Shown here: positions 43,845 to 54,694 of the stretch, one piece after another
How positions within the stretch are numbered: the stretch's first letter is position 1
Layout of the letters: each line of letters opens with the position of its first letter
Origin: Labrenzia sp. 011
GTDB lineage: Bacteria > Pseudomonadota > Alphaproteobacteria > Rhizobiales > Stappiaceae
Direction: 5' to 3'
Assembly (NCBI RefSeq): GCF_003075075.1
Contig: NZ_QCYM01000001.1
Coordinates: forward strand, 372,001 to 436,000
DNA length: 64,000 bases
Made by a program: the position numbers and the translations under genes
The notes under the pieces: model-generated
Databases searched by the model: none
The model's input: the letters and a program-made list of their open reading frames with translations, nothing else
Told to the model about the DNA's origin: nothing

Positions 43845-44420
43845 TCAGGCTGCCTGAAGTTCCTGGGCGCACTGAACGAGCAGGCCGGACACATAGTCCA
43901 TGAAGGACCCCCAGGCCTCGACCACGAAAGTATCCGGACCGATCCTCCAGACCATGACCGGCGTCTTGTGAAAGAGGGTCCGCGTCACCGTGCCGACCGG
44001 AAAGCTTTCCAGCGAGAAATCGACGAAGATACCGGTGTTGAGCAGCCAGGAGGCCTTTTCGCCGCTGACGATTATCGCTTCCGAGCGGTCGGAAACATCG
44101 ACCAGCGCATGCGGTTCGCCGGCCAGTTTGCCTTCGATCCCGTCAAACACCGCCCGAAGATCCTCCACCGGAGCCAGCAGCGTCCATTCATCCGGCCCCA
44201 TCCACAAGGCGGCCCGCCGGTCTGCTGTCGTGCTGGTGAGCGGACGGGTGGGAAGGGAGGAGCCGAAAGCCAGTCCCGCTGTCTTCAGGGATGGCGCGCG
44301 CGCCCGCAAAGAGAGGCGGGTAAGCGGGGCCGCCTTCAGGATGGAAACGCTGGCCAGACCGAGAAGGGGAGCCGCGCCTGCATCCGGCGTGATCAGGTCG
44401 CCAGCCAGAAGATCAGACAT
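43845..44420 (-). CDS. soxG: Sarcosine oxidase gamma subunit
   Basis: A 191-residue subunit of heterotetrameric sarcosine oxidase, related to the GcvT folate-binding fold. The landmarks are LWMGPDEWTLLAP, ALVDVSDRSEAIIVSG and the C-terminal VEAWGSFMDYVSGLL. ATG 44420 has AAGGAAGGAG upstream and overlaps the end of soxA by eight bases, which indicates translational coupling. It is the last gene of soxB-soxD-soxA-soxG. The complex oxidises sarcosine to glycine, hydrogen peroxide and formaldehyde or methylene-THF. Confidence 0.93.
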   Translation of the reverse strand: MSDLLAGDLITPDAGAAPLLGLASVSILKAAPLTRLSLRARAPSLKTAGLAFGSSLPTRPLTSTTADRRAALWMGPDEWTLLAPVEDLRAVFDGIEGKLAGEPHALVDVSDRSEAIIVSGEKASWLLNTGIFVDFSLESFPVGTVTRTLFHKTPVMVWRIGPDTFVVEAWGSFMDYVSGLLVQCAQELQAA

Positions 44421-47415
44421 TGAGCCGTGCTCCTTCCTTGTCATAAAACACCGTGCCGGTCACCTCGACCGGTATGCTGCCTTCGGGCATCGGCACGTAA
44501 AGGGTCTGGCCCACCAGCGCGTGGCCGTTCTTGACGACGGCCAGGGCGATCGTGCGCTCCAGTGCGGGGCTGAAATAGGACGAAGTGACGTGCCCCTCCG
44601 CCGGTGTGCCGATGGGCGGCTGCTCCAGTCTCGTAACCTGTGCTCCTTCCTCCAGCTTGACCTTCGGATCCCTGGTCAGCAGACCGACGAGCTGCTTGCG
44701 GTTTTCCGCCTTCAGGTCGGGTCTTTCGAGCCCGCGCTTGCCGACGAAATCGAACTTCTTCTTGCCGATGGCCCAGCTCATGCCCGCATCCTGCGGAGTG
44801 ACCGTGCCGTCGGTGTCCTGACCGACGATGATATAGCCCTTCTCGGCGCGCAGCACGTGCATCGCTTCGGTTCCGTAGGCCGTGCCATCGTGCTTTTCGA
44901 TCTCCCCGGCCAGAGTATCCCACATCATCTTTCCGTGCCGGCGCGGGACATTGATTTCAAACCCGAGTTCACCGGTAAAGGAAATGCGGAAAAGCCGGCA
45001 GGGAATACCGCAGAACGTGGCTTCCCTGACGCTCATGTGTGGCAGGGCTTCAGCCGAAAGATCGATCCCCTCGATGAAAGGTGCGATCACCTCACGGGCC
45101 TTGGGGCCCTGGATGGCGGCAACAGCATATTGATCCGTGGTGGAGGTGATCCACACATCCAGATCCGGCCATTCGGTCTGCAGGTAATCTTCCATGGTGG
45201 CGAAGACGCTCGGCGCACCGCCGGTGGTGGTCGTGACATGGAAGCGGTCATCGGCAAGGCGGCCGATAACACCGTCATCGGTGATGTAACCGGCATCATT
45301 CAGAAGCAGGCCGTAGCGGCAGCGCCCCGGTGCGAGTTTCTTCCAGGGATTGGTATACATCCGCTCCAGGAATTCGGCCGCGTCCGGTCCCACCACCTCG
45401 ATCTTGCCGAGTGTGGAGGCGTCGAACAGGCCGACGCTCTTGCGCACGATTCGACACTCCCGTTCCACGGCGGCATGCATGTCCTCGCCGTCTTTCGGGA
45501 AATACCAGGCCCGTTTCCATTGCCCGACATCCTCGAACAGGCCGCCATGGTCAACCACCCAGTCGTGCGACGGCGTCTTGCGGACCGGATCGAAGAAGTC
45601 GCCGCGCGATACGCCGGCAAACAGGCCGAAAGTGGTTGGGGTGAATGGCTGACGGAAGGTGGTCAGGCCCACATCCGTCAGGGGTTTCTCAAGGGCTCCC
45701 GAAGCGATCTGGAGGGCATTCATGTTCGACAGACGGCCCTGATCGGTCGCCATGCCGGTGGTCGTGTAGCGCTTGATATGCTCGATCGACTGCATGCCCT
45801 CGCGCACGGCGAGCTTGACGTCCTTGGCCGTGACGTCGTTCTGGAAGTCGACGAAAGCCTTCACCCGCGCAGCATTGCGGTCATGGGGCAGGGCGCCGAG
45901 TATGCCGCCGTTGCCCGCCTCGCCACCTGTCGCCCGGCTGTGGCTGATAGTGGCCGATTTGCCGGTCGCGGCCCTTGCGGCGCCTTCACCGGCGGCATAG
46001 CCGTCCGCGAGGGTAGCCTGCAAGCCATACAATCCGTTCGCCGCGCCGGTGGAACGTTCTTTCTGGACGGAGGTGCCGGGCACGAAGGCACCGGCTTCAG
46101 AATCCCAGACAACCTTGCCGCGGGACTGGGAGAACAGGCTGACGGTGGGTGTCCAGCCGCCGGACATGAGCAGGGCGTCGCAGTCGACCTGGCCGCCGGA
46201 CGCGACCTTGCCGGAGGTCATCAACCGGCCCAGCAGTGCTGCCCTGATGCGGTTGCGCCCCAGTGTCCCCGTCACAACACAACCGGTTTCCACCCGGATG
46301 CCGCGTGCGGCGGCGATGGCGACAAGGCTCTCGGGTGGCGATTCGCGCAGATCGGCAATCGCCACCACATCGACACCATGGTCGGCCAGATCGAAGGCGG
46401 CCTGCCATGCGGTGTCGCAGGCCGTTGCGACCAGAACCCTGTGGCCGACCTTGACGCCGTAGCGGTTGAGATAGGTGCGGCCGGCGTCCGCGAGCAAAAT
46501 TCCCGGCCGGTCGTTTTCCGGAAACACCATCGGCCGTTCAATTGCGCCGGCCGCGATCACAACTTCCTTCGCACGAACCTGCCACAGGCGTTCGCGCGGC
46601 AGTCTCGGATCGGGATCCGGCAGATGTTCCGTCACCCGTTCGGCCAGGGCGACGAAGTTGTACGCGAAATAGCCGAATGCGGTGGTGCGGCGCAGCAGCG
46701 TGACATTGTCCATCGCCTCGAGCCTGGCGACGGTTTCGCTGACCCAGACCGCCGGGTCCTTGCCATCGATGGTCGCGCTGTTTTCGCTGAGCAGCGAGCC
46801 GCCGAATTCCGCCTGCTCATCGCACAGGATCACGCTGGCGCCGGTCTCTGCCGCGGCGAGAGCGGCCGCCAGCCCGGAGGGGCCGGAACCGGCGATCAGA
46901 ACGTCGCAATGGGCATAGAGGTTGCCATAAGTGTCGTGGTCCGGATTTTTCGGCGGTTTGCCAAGACCGGCCGCAGACCGGATGATCGGTTCATAGACCC
47001 TGTCCCAGAAGGCCTTCGGCCACATGAAGGTCTTGTAGTAGAACCCTGCCGGGAAGAGGGGGGAGAGCAGGTCGTTGACGGCGCCGATGTCGAAGCCGAG
47101 TGACGGGAAGCGGTTCTGGGAAATGACCTGCAGTCCCTGGTACAGCTCAACCTGGGTCGCCCTGATGTTCGGTGTCTGATCGCCGTTCCGGTAGACGCCC
47201 ACCAGCGCGTTCGGCTCTTCCGAGCCAGCGGTCAGGATGCCGCGCGGACGGTGGTACTTGAAGGACCGGCCGACCAGATGCACGCCATTGGCGAGAAGGG
47301 CGGAAGCGAGGGTGTCACCCGCATACCCATGCATTTCCTCGCCGTCGAAGGTGAAGGTGAGTTCTGCGGTGCGGTCGATCCGCCCGCCCTTTTCGGTGCG
47401 GAATGGCTGGCTCAT
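44413..47415 (-). CDS. soxA: Sarcosine oxidase alpha subunit
   Basis: A 1000-residue subunit. The N-terminal SoxH-like domain (about 15-100, FTFDGEEMHGYAGDTLASAL) is followed by an NAD-binding pyridine-nucleotide fold (about 170-430, GSGPSGLAAALAAA) and a C-terminal GcvT/GcvT_C half (about 600-990) that binds tetrahydrofolate. In the family this subunit holds NAD+ and, with the beta subunit, channels the imine intermediate to folate. The length matches the Corynebacterium and rhizobial subunits. It overlaps soxD by four bases (ATGA) and soxG by eight. A very long opposite-strand reading frame here is a GC-skew shadow. Confidence 0.96.
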   Translation of the reverse strand: MSQPFRTEKGGRIDRTAELTFTFDGEEMHGYAGDTLASALLANGVHLVGRSFKYHRPRGILTAGSEEPNALVGVYRNGDQTPNIRATQVELYQGLQVISQNRFPSLGFDIGAVNDLLSPLFPAGFYYKTFMWPKAFWDRVYEPIIRSAAGLGKPPKNPDHDTYGNLYAHCDVLIAGSGPSGLAAALAAAETGASVILCDEQAEFGGSLLSENSATIDGKDPAVWVSETVARLEAMDNVTLLRRTTAFGYFAYNFVALAERVTEHLPDPDPRLPRERLWQVRAKEVVIAAGAIERPMVFPENDRPGILLADAGRTYLNRYGVKVGHRVLVATACDTAWQAAFDLADHGVDVVAIADLRESPPESLVAIAAARGIRVETGCVVTGTLGRNRIRAALLGRLMTSGKVASGGQVDCDALLMSGGWTPTVSLFSQSRGKVVWDSEAGAFVPGTSVQKERSTGAANGLYGLQATLADGYAAGEGAARAATGKSATISHSRATGGEAGNGGILGALPHDRNAARVKAFVDFQNDVTAKDVKLAVREGMQSIEHIKRYTTTGMATDQGRLSNMNALQIASGALEKPLTDVGLTTFRQPFTPTTFGLFAGVSRGDFFDPVRKTPSHDWVVDHGGLFEDVGQWKRAWYFPKDGEDMHAAVERECRIVRKSVGLFDASTLGKIEVVGPDAAEFLERMYTNPWKKLAPGRCRYGLLLNDAGYITDDGVIGRLADDRFHVTTTTGGAPSVFATMEDYLQTEWPDLDVWITSTTDQYAVAAIQGPKAREVIAPFIEGIDLSAEALPHMSVREATFCGIPCRLFRISFTGELGFEINVPRRHGKMMWDTLAGEIEKHDGTAYGTEAMHVLRAEKGYIIVGQDTDGTVTPQDAGMSWAIGKKKFDFVGKRGLERPDLKAENRKQLVGLLTRDPKVKLEEGAQVTRLEQPPIGTPAEGHVTSSYFSPALERTIALAVVKNGHALVGQTLYVPMPEGSIPVEVTGTVFYDKEGARLNV

Positions 47416-47717
47416 TTGCCTGCCTCCCTTGCTAGCGCTTCGAGGTCGGGCCTGGGGTCGCCGGCCTTGTAGAATGTCAGGAACTTGTCGCTGACCGTAT
47501 CGCGCACCGCATTGAAGAAACGCCCGCAGCCGTGAATGTGACGCCAGCGCTCCGCGGCGATGCCCTTGGTGTTGGAGCGCATGTAGAGGAATTCGACCCA
47601 GTCGTCATCGGTCGCCTTTTCCGGGTCGGAAGGCCGGGCGATATGCGCTTCGCCGCCGCAGTGGAATTCGGTTTCCGCGCGTTCGATTTCGCAATAGGGA
47701 CAATAAATCAACAGCAT
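47412..47717 (-). CDS. soxD: Sarcosine oxidase delta subunit
   Basis: A 101-residue zinc subunit of sarcosine oxidase. The metal site is the N-terminal CPYCEIERAETEFHCGGEAH, with three Cys and one His, followed by YMRSNTKGIAAERWRH and CGRFFNAVRDT. ATG 47717 starts the conserved MLLIYCPYC; the longer frame to 47741 lacks a better ribosome site. Its stop overlaps the soxA start by four bases. It lies 94 bases after soxB in the standard gene order. Confidence 0.95.
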   Translation of the reverse strand: MLLIYCPYCEIERAETEFHCGGEAHIARPSDPEKATDDDWVEFLYMRSNTKGIAAERWRHIHGCGRFFNAVRDTVSDKFLTFYKAGDPRPDLEALAREAGK

Positions 47718-47811
47718 GTCGGCAGTCTTCCCTTGGAGCATCCTGCTTTCGTGTGAAAGGCTGGTAAGATGCTCGAATTCTCCAGTATCGATCCGTTTTC
47801 CGTTTCCCGGC

Positions 47812-49065
47812 CTAGTGGGCCACGGCGGCGGCCGCCGCTTCGTCGATCAGCCGCCCGGTTCGGAACCGGTCGATTGTGAACGGCGCATTGATCGGGTGCG
47901 GCTCGTCTTTGGCGATCGTATGTGCGAAGACATGCCCCGATCCGGGGGTCGCCTTGAAGCCGCCTGTGCCCCAGCCGCAATTGACGTAGAGACCCGGCAC
48001 CGGTGTCTTCGACAGGATCGGCGAACGATCCGGCGTCGTGTCCACGATGCCACCCCAGTTGCGCAGCATGCGCATGCGGCGGAAATGCGGGAAGAGTTCG
48101 CAGATCGCGTCGATGGTGTGATTGGTGATGTGCAGGCCGCCGGCCTGGGAGTAGGAGACGAACTGATCCGTGCCGGCTCCGATCACCAGTTCTCCCTTGT
48201 CCGATTGCGAAATATAGGCGTGGATGGTGTTGGACATGACAACACAGGGGAAGGCCGGTTTGACCGGCTCGGACACAAGAGCCTGCAGCGGGAAGGATTC
48301 CAGCGGCAGGCGAACACCGGCCATCTCCATGACCACGGACGTATGTCCGGCAGCAACGACACCGACCTTCTTCGCCTTGATGAAACCCTTGGCCGTTTCG
48401 ACCCCTTCCACGGAACCGTCCTGCCCGCGCCGGATGCCGGTGACCGCGCAGTTCTGGATGATATCGACGCCCAGATCATCCGCGCCTCGGGCATATCCCC
48501 AGGCGACCGCATCGTGGCGCGCCGTGCCCCCGACCCTTTGCAGGGCAGCCCCGACCACCGGATAGCGGATATTCCTGGAGATGTTCAGCGGCGGGCAGTA
48601 TTCCTTGGCCTCTTCCGGGGTCAGCCATTCGTTCTGGACACCCGCCAGGCGGTTGGCGTGAATATGCCGTTGCGATACCTGAACATCGTGAACCGTATGG
48701 GCGAGCATCATCACGCCGCGTGCCGAATACATGACGTTGTAATTGAGTTCCTGGGAAAGGTTCTGCCACAGCCCGATGGCATGGTTATACAGCGCCGCGC
48801 TTTCTTCCCAGAGATAATTGGACCGCACGATGGTCGTGTTCCGGCCGGTATTCCCCCCGCCGAGCCAGCCTTTTTCTATCACCGCCACATTGCGGATGCC
48901 GTGTTCCCGGGCGAGGTAATAGGCTGTCGCCAGCCCGTGCCCGCCGGCGCCGACAATAACCACGTCATATTCAGCCTTGGGCTCCGGCGCGCGCCACTGG
49001 CGGCCCCAGTTCTGATGCGCTGAAAAGGCGTTTTTCGCCAGTTCCAGAAAGGAATAACGCTTCAT
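47812..49065 (-). CDS. soxB: Sarcosine oxidase beta subunit
   Basis: A 417-residue catalytic flavoprotein. The FAD loop [17 protein letters not shown] lies at about 36-52, and [16 protein letters not shown] fits the SoxB group. His184 in [10 protein letters not shown] corresponds to the region where family members carry covalent FMN. The oxidation of sarcosine takes place here, with electrons passing from FAD to FMN to oxygen. It is the first gene of the operon and divergent from the glutathione-dependent formaldehyde dehydrogenase gene, with 393 bases between, fitting removal of the formaldehyde made. Confidence 0.96.
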   Translation of the reverse strand: MKRYSFLELAKNAFSAHQNWGRQWRAPEPKAEYDVVIVGAGGHGLATAYYLAREHGIRNVAVIEKGWLGGGNTGRNTTIVRSNYLWEESAALYNHAIGLWQNLSQELNYNVMYSARGVMMLAHTVHDVQVSQRHIHANRLAGVQNEWLTPEEAKEYCPPLNISRNIRYPVVGAALQRVGGTARHDAVAWGYARGADDLGVDIIQNCAVTGIRRGQDGSVEGVETAKGFIKAKKVGVVAAGHTSVVMEMAGVRLPLESFPLQALVSEPVKPAFPCVVMSNTIHAYISQSDKGELVIGAGTDQFVSYSQAGGLHITNHTIDAICELFPHFRRMRMLRNWGGIVDTTPDRSPILSKTPVPGLYVNCGWGTGGFKATPGSGHVFAHTIAKDEPHPINAPFTIDRFRTGRLIDEAAAAAVAH

Positions 49066-49458
49066 TTAGCTGCGGCTCCGCGCGTTGCTGTCCGTCTTTC
49101 CCTGTCGAACAGGGACCGGCGGCATGTCCAGTTGAACTCTCGTGACCGGAACCTTAGCGAATAGGAACAGGTCCCGTCTATTGCCGGCATCTTCGCGATT
49201 GCACAATGGCTTGCGTATCAGGTTTCAGTCGCCTGCTTGTCTGAATACGACATGAGTGTCGCAAGCCTGTTGGCCGTCTTGAGAATTCCTCGGGAACAGG
49301 GCGGAAAACGGGCGGTTGCGAAGAGGAGGGCACTCAGGAAAACATGCGGCATTCTCGCCGGATATCGTAATTGCGACACTGGCTGCCGCAACGGTTCTTG
49401 CAATTGACGCATGGGCCGCTATGTCTCCCCCAGATACTGGAACCTGGGAGATGCATCC
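49066..49458. other. Divergent region between soxB and the formaldehyde dehydrogenase gene
   Basis: This 393-base region must hold both promoters. It contains the 17-base palindrome at 49099-49115 and a smaller dyad CGACATGAGTGTCG at 49248-49261. I recognise no small gene, RNA or riboswitch and could not fix the start sites. Confidence 0.45.
49099..49115. promoter_or_regulatory. Candidate operator: perfect 7-base palindrome before soxB
   Basis: TCCCTGT and ACAGGGA flank a three-base centre, a perfect inverted repeat ending 34 bases upstream of the soxB ATG site. In the leader RNA it could also form a small hairpin. A repressor operator or 5' hairpin are both possible. Confidence 0.4.
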
Positions 49459-50571
<1,113 letters not shown>

Positions 50572-50693
50572 CGGCAAACTGCTTTCATGCGAATGGACGT
50601 GACAGCGGACGAGGGCCCTGACATGAATGTGTCAGGGCATCCGGTCTGCTTTCATTCGCGCACCGCATGCATTCGAGACGGAAAGCCACGACC

Positions 50694-51527
50694 ATGAAAA
50701 CTGTATCCGAAAACAGGGCCTTCGGCGGCATTCAGGGCGTTTACAGCCACACGTCGGATACCTGTCATTGTGACATGACCTTTGCCGTCTATATGCCGCC
50801 TCAGGCGAGAAGCGGACCGGTTCCGTGCCTGTGGTATCTTTCGGGCCTGACCTGCACCCATGAAAACGCGATGACCAAGGCCGGCCTCCAGGCGCATGCC
50901 GCCGAGGCCGGAATTGCCATTGTCTTTCCGGACACCAGTCCGCGCGGCGAGGGCGTGGCCGACGATGAGGCCTATGATCTGGGGCAGGGGGCCGGTTTCT
51001 ACGTCAATGCCACCGAGACACCCTGGAAGGCCCACTTCCAGATGGAAACCTATATCGCCAGTGAATTGCGTGACCTTGTGACGGAGAAATTCGCCGTTTC
51101 TGTCCATCACGGCATCACGGGGCATTCGATGGGTGGGCACGGCGCACTGACCCTGGCGATGAAATATCCCGGGCACTTCCAGTCACTTTCCGCCTTTGCG
51201 CCGATCGCCAATCCGAGCGCGTCCGATTGGGGCCGCAAACAGCTGGGGGCCTATCTGGGCGGCGACGAGAACAGCTGGGCCGCCCACGATGCCTCGATTC
51301 TCCTGAAGGAAACGGGGTGGAGCGGAGACATTCTCATCGATCAGGGGGCGGACGACCAGTTCTATGATCTCCTCAAGCCGACTTCACTGGTAACCGCGCT
51401 GGTGGACACGAAAACCAGTCACCAATACCGGCTTCAGCAAGGCTACGACCATTCCTATTATTTCGTCTCGTCCTTTGCCCGGGATCATGTAATCTGGCAT
51501 GCGGAACGGCTGAAGAGCCGACCCTGA
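50694..51527 (+). CDS. fghA: S-formylglutathione hydrolase
   Basis: A 277-residue alpha/beta-hydrolase that splits S-formylglutathione into formate and glutathione, completing formaldehyde detoxification. The nucleophile Ser is in GHSMGGHGAL. The family marks LSGLTCTHENAMTKAG, FPDTSPRGEG and the terminal GYDHSYYFVSSFARDH (with the catalytic His) are all present. ATG 50694 opens the conserved MKTVSENRAFGG. It probably shares a transcript with the dehydrogenase upstream. Confidence 0.95.
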   Translation: MKTVSENRAFGGIQGVYSHTSDTCHCDMTFAVYMPPQARSGPVPCLWYLSGLTCTHENAMTKAGLQAHAAEAGIAIVFPDTSPRGEGVADDEAYDLGQGAGFYVNATETPWKAHFQMETYIASELRDLVTEKFAVSVHHGITGHSMGGHGALTLAMKYPGHFQSLSAFAPIANPSASDWGRKQLGAYLGGDENSWAAHDASILLKETGWSGDILIDQGADDQFYDLLKPTSLVTALVDTKTSHQYRLQQGYDHSYYFVSSFARDHVIWHAERLKSRP

Positions 51528-51597
51528 AAACGTCGTTCGGGTCAGCTTCCAGCGGACAAGAGGCCTGTCCGGTCATGCGGCAGTCGCCCGCCCGCGT

Positions 51598-52683
51598 TCA
51601 ACGCTCCGGGGCTTGACGCTTTTCGGCGTTCGTCCGGGCAAGTTTTCTGGCATAGGGCGATTTGGAAAAGCTCTGGGGCAGGCGCAATTCGCCGAGCATA
51701 TACCATTCCTCGATGTGATCGAGGACGACCGGCTCGAAGACCCGGTTGAGCTTTTCGATCGTGCCCGGAATGTCATAGTCCGCCGGGGATTCGGGTCGCG
51801 TGATGGCGGGGAGAATGACCAGTTTGAACCGGGCGGGGCCTGTCCGGGTCAGGTAGGTCGGAACGAGTGTGCCACCACAGGCATTCGCGATCTTCACGGC
51901 AACCACGGCATTGCCTCGTTCCGGTATCTTTCTTCCGAAAAGGGGAAGGTGAACCTGCCTGTCCCGAACCTCGTCAATGAAGATCGTCATGGAATAACGG
52001 CCGCTCGTCATCAGCCGGTGCAACCGGTATGCGCTGCGCTGTCCGGGCGGGAACAGATACTGGTTCCGCTCTTTCCGGATCGCATGGACGATCCGGTTCT
52101 TGAAGCGGTTCGGTTCCGGTTGAAACGGTCCGATGCTGGGACCGGCAAGGCCTTCGTGGACCGCGACGAACAACGCCTCCCATGTGGCCAGATGCATTGA
52201 TGTGAAAATCAGCGGAGCGCCGGCGGCCTGCGCAGCAAGAAGATTCTCCCTGCCTTCAATCTCTATATGAGAATTTTTCCATAACTTATTGACGATACTG
52301 AATTCGGAAATGGTTCTGCCGATGTTCTGCCACCACCTGTGCAGACCCGCGTCTTGCGCTGCCTCGCTCTGCCAGCGGCCCTGCGTCAACTCGGAAAAAT
52401 TCCGTTCGATGCGCTTCGGAAACAGCTTGTTGCGGTAGGACCAGCGCACCAGGGGCGTGATCGTCTTGCCGAAGTTGGAGACGAATTCCGGTGGGCAATG
52501 TGTCAGCCCCGAATGGAAGATCGTGTTGAGAACGCCGTCCTTGGTGTGCCGGAACCAGTGGAGACCTGCCCGGTGGCGCAGCTCCTGGTCGCTCGCCAGA
52601 ACGTTGCGCAATGGCGGTGCTTCAGGCTCTTCCGCGAGGGTTTCCTGAAAGGGGATGTCTTCCAGCAGGACCGTTTTTTTCAT
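51598..52683 (-). CDS. LpxL/HtrB-like lysophospholipid acyltransferase-family protein
   Basis: A 361-residue protein of the lipid A acyltransferase (LpxL/HtrB) fold. The catalytic HX4E appears as HLATWE, followed at the expected distance by the FPPGQR and MTIFIDEV segments, where the Asp/Glu and FGR motif (LPLFGRKIPERGNAVVAVKIA) line the acceptor cleft. The N-terminal 60 residues are unusual: acidic and helical, without the standard membrane anchor. The ATG overlaps the stop of the P450 gene (ATGA), so translation is coupled. That pairing with a P450 suggests a modified fatty acyl group, perhaps a hydroxylated one, transferred to a lipid. A role in lipid A itself is possible but not shown. 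Confidence 0.7.
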   Translation of the reverse strand: MKKTVLLEDIPFQETLAEEPEAPPLRNVLASDQELRHRAGLHWFRHTKDGVLNTIFHSGLTHCPPEFVSNFGKTITPLVRWSYRNKLFPKRIERNFSELTQGRWQSEAAQDAGLHRWWQNIGRTISEFSIVNKLWKNSHIEIEGRENLLAAQAAGAPLIFTSMHLATWEALFVAVHEGLAGPSIGPFQPEPNRFKNRIVHAIRKERNQYLFPPGQRSAYRLHRLMTSGRYSMTIFIDEVRDRQVHLPLFGRKIPERGNAVVAVKIANACGGTLVPTYLTRTGPARFKLVILPAITRPESPADYDIPGTIEKLNRVFEPVVLDHIEEWYMLGELRLPQSFSKSPYARKLARTNAEKRQAPER

Positions 52684-54113
52684 GTCCGCCGGGGATGCAG
52701 GGTCATGGGCAGGTGTTCCCCGGGACGCAGGGTCAGCCTTGCAACCGGCTGGACATCCGTGCCTTCCTTCAGTTTCAGGTCGAAATTCTGCGCCAGGATG
52801 GCAAGACTGAGAATGGCCTCGGTCATGCCGAATTGCAGCCCGGCACAGATGCGCGGACCGATGCTGAAGGGCACATAGCCGTATTTGTTGGGTTTTCTGG
52901 CCTTGGGATCGAGAAACCTCTGCGGATTGAACTCGTCGGGCTGTCCCCAGAGTTTCGGATTGCGATGCATCAGCCAGGGCACCACCATGACCAGGGAGCC
53001 CTTGGCGATCGGCTGTCCGCCGATCGTGGTGTCGGCCATTGCCTCGCGGGCAAGGATCGGTACCGGCGGATAAAGCCGCAGGGTCTCTTCCACCACGGCT
53101 TTTGTATAGGGCAGGCTGGCCACATCCTGGAAGGTTGGTGTGCGCCCTTCCAGAACGGTGTCAAGTTCCGCCTGCAGTTTGCCGCGGGTCTTGTCACACT
53201 GGGACAGCAGGAACCAGGCCCAGGCGAGTGTGTTGGCGGTGGTTTCGTGGCCGGCCATGAAGATCACAGCCGCTTCGCTACGGATGGCGTTCCGGCTCAG
53301 CGGATTGCCGTCCTCGTCGCGGGCTTCGAGTAGGCCGCCGATGACCGAGGCTTCGCCGTTCTGTTTCTGGGCTTCATAGCTGTCGATGATCTGATCGAGC
53401 ACCGTCATGATGCGTTTGACGGGCTTCTTGACGGATCGGCCGCGGATGCGCGGCAGCCAGTCGGGCAGGCCGAGGAGCGAAAAGAGATCGGTCTGGTCGA
53501 TGTGGCGCTGGTACTCGGAAAACCCCTGAACCACTTCGGCGGCGTAGTCCTTGCCCAGCTGCCGGCCGAAAATTGTCCGGCAGATGATTTCCGCGGTCAG
53601 ATGGGCCATTTCCGCCAGCGCATCGATTTCGGCGCCATCGCCCCGTTTTGCCCATTCGGCGCGCTTCTCGCCGATGGTGTCGATCATGATCGGCGCAAAC
53701 CCCTTGACGCGGGAGCCGTGGATGATCGGCGCGACGATCTTGCGGCGCTTTGCCCAGGTTTCCGTGTCGCTGATGAACAGGCCGTCGCCCAGAAGGGGTT
53801 CCAGCGCGTGCCGCATCTGCGGGCTCTTGCGTTGCAGGACCGCGTGATTTGTCTGGAAGGCCTCACGCACGACATCCGGCCGGTTGCAAACCACCAGGTT
53901 GCGGGTGAAGACCTTCTTGCTGCGCAGACGGCTCTGAAAGTCGTCGACGCCCCAGATCGACAGGAAATTGCGTTTCGCCATGCCGATGAGGGTCCAGATC
54001 GGGGGCATTTCCTCATGCCGGAACGGATAGGGCGGTACGAAATCCTTGGCCGGGGCGGAGCGAGGCTTTCCGACTTTTTGAACACCTTTGGGCTTGGGCA
54101 CGGTTACAGTCAC
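52680..54113 (-). CDS. Cytochrome P450
   Basis: A 477-residue soluble-type P450 monooxygenase with all signatures: I-helix AGHETT (287-292), K-helix EETLR with Glu343 and Arg346, the meander PERF-like DEFNPQRF, and the heme loop FSIGPRICAG with the Cys ligand at 423. The first 30 residues are Pro/Lys-rich with no membrane helix. Similar bacterial P450s hydroxylate fatty acids or terpenes, with ferredoxin partners encoded elsewhere; none is in the window. It overlaps the acyltransferase gene by four bases. The P450 assignment is certain, its substrate unknown; fatty acyl chains are the best guess from the partner. Confidence 0.93.
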   Translation of the reverse strand: MTVTVPKPKGVQKVGKPRSAPAKDFVPPYPFRHEEMPPIWTLIGMAKRNFLSIWGVDDFQSRLRSKKVFTRNLVVCNRPDVVREAFQTNHAVLQRKSPQMRHALEPLLGDGLFISDTETWAKRRKIVAPIIHGSRVKGFAPIMIDTIGEKRAEWAKRGDGAEIDALAEMAHLTAEIICRTIFGRQLGKDYAAEVVQGFSEYQRHIDQTDLFSLLGLPDWLPRIRGRSVKKPVKRIMTVLDQIIDSYEAQKQNGEASVIGGLLEARDEDGNPLSRNAIRSEAAVIFMAGHETTANTLAWAWFLLSQCDKTRGKLQAELDTVLEGRTPTFQDVASLPYTKAVVEETLRLYPPVPILAREAMADTTIGGQPIAKGSLVMVVPWLMHRNPKLWGQPDEFNPQRFLDPKARKPNKYGYVPFSIGPRICAGLQFGMTEAILSLAILAQNFDLKLKEGTDVQPVARLTLRPGEHLPMTLHPRRT

Positions 54114-54271
54114 AAATATGATCCAGATTTATGTTTCATGGCCGGACAGAAACGCTTCCGTGTGGACTTTCACGGAAGCGAAAAATCAAATTGCTTCAAG
54201 TGGCGGAACGCCTTGTCTGCGCACCGGCGAACGCAGAATGCTCCGCGAACAGCCCGCCGGCACGCTTTTAC

Positions 54272-54682
54272 TCACTTGGGCCTGACACGTAAAGCGCTGA
54301 GCGCCAGCACCAGCCAGCCCAGGATCACGAACATGCCTCCGGTCGGCGCGGCCATGGAGAACAGTCTTTGCTCCAGGATGATGCGCGAAAACATGTCGCC
54401 GCAAAACAGGAGCAGTCCCGCGCTCATGAGCAGGACGACCACCGGCAGGAACAGAACCTTGCGAACCTGCGCCAGAATCCCGAGCCCGAGATACACCGGC
54501 GCATGCAGCAGAAGCATCTGCGCCGCCGTTTCCAGCAGCGCGGATGCGGCCGCATGCGCGGACAGCGCCAGGCTTATGACGCCGAGCGCGCCCGAAAGCC
54601 CGGACAGGACAAGGCAGATCCGAAGAAGGCCGGAGGTCGGTGCCTCCGCATCTGACTGGTTTTCATAGCGCATCGGTTTCAT
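54272..54682 (-). CDS. DUF423-family membrane protein
   Basis: A 136-residue, four-helix inner-membrane protein of the DUF423 (YgdD-like) family. The hallmark is the GALGVISLALSAHA region followed by LLHAPVYLGLG and the later LFCGDMFSR segment. Function is unknown in the family. It lies 12 bases downstream of the M3 peptidase gene, so the two may share a transcript. No signal peptide separate from the first helix is seen. Confidence 0.8.
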   Translation of the reverse strand: MKPMRYENQSDAEAPTSGLLRICLVLSGLSGALGVISLALSAHAAASALLETAAQMLLLHAPVYLGLGILAQVRKVLFLPVVVLLMSAGLLLFCGDMFSRIILEQRLFSMAAPTGGMFVILGWLVLALSALRVRPK

Positions 54683-54694
54683 CGGCAGGTCCTC

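Noticed and set aside
43990-47103. Plus-strand open frame of more than 1000 codons opposite soxA and soxG
   Set aside because: The minus-strand proteins carry every sarcosine-oxidase motif; the plus reading shows no recognisable fold and is a shadow of codon bias.
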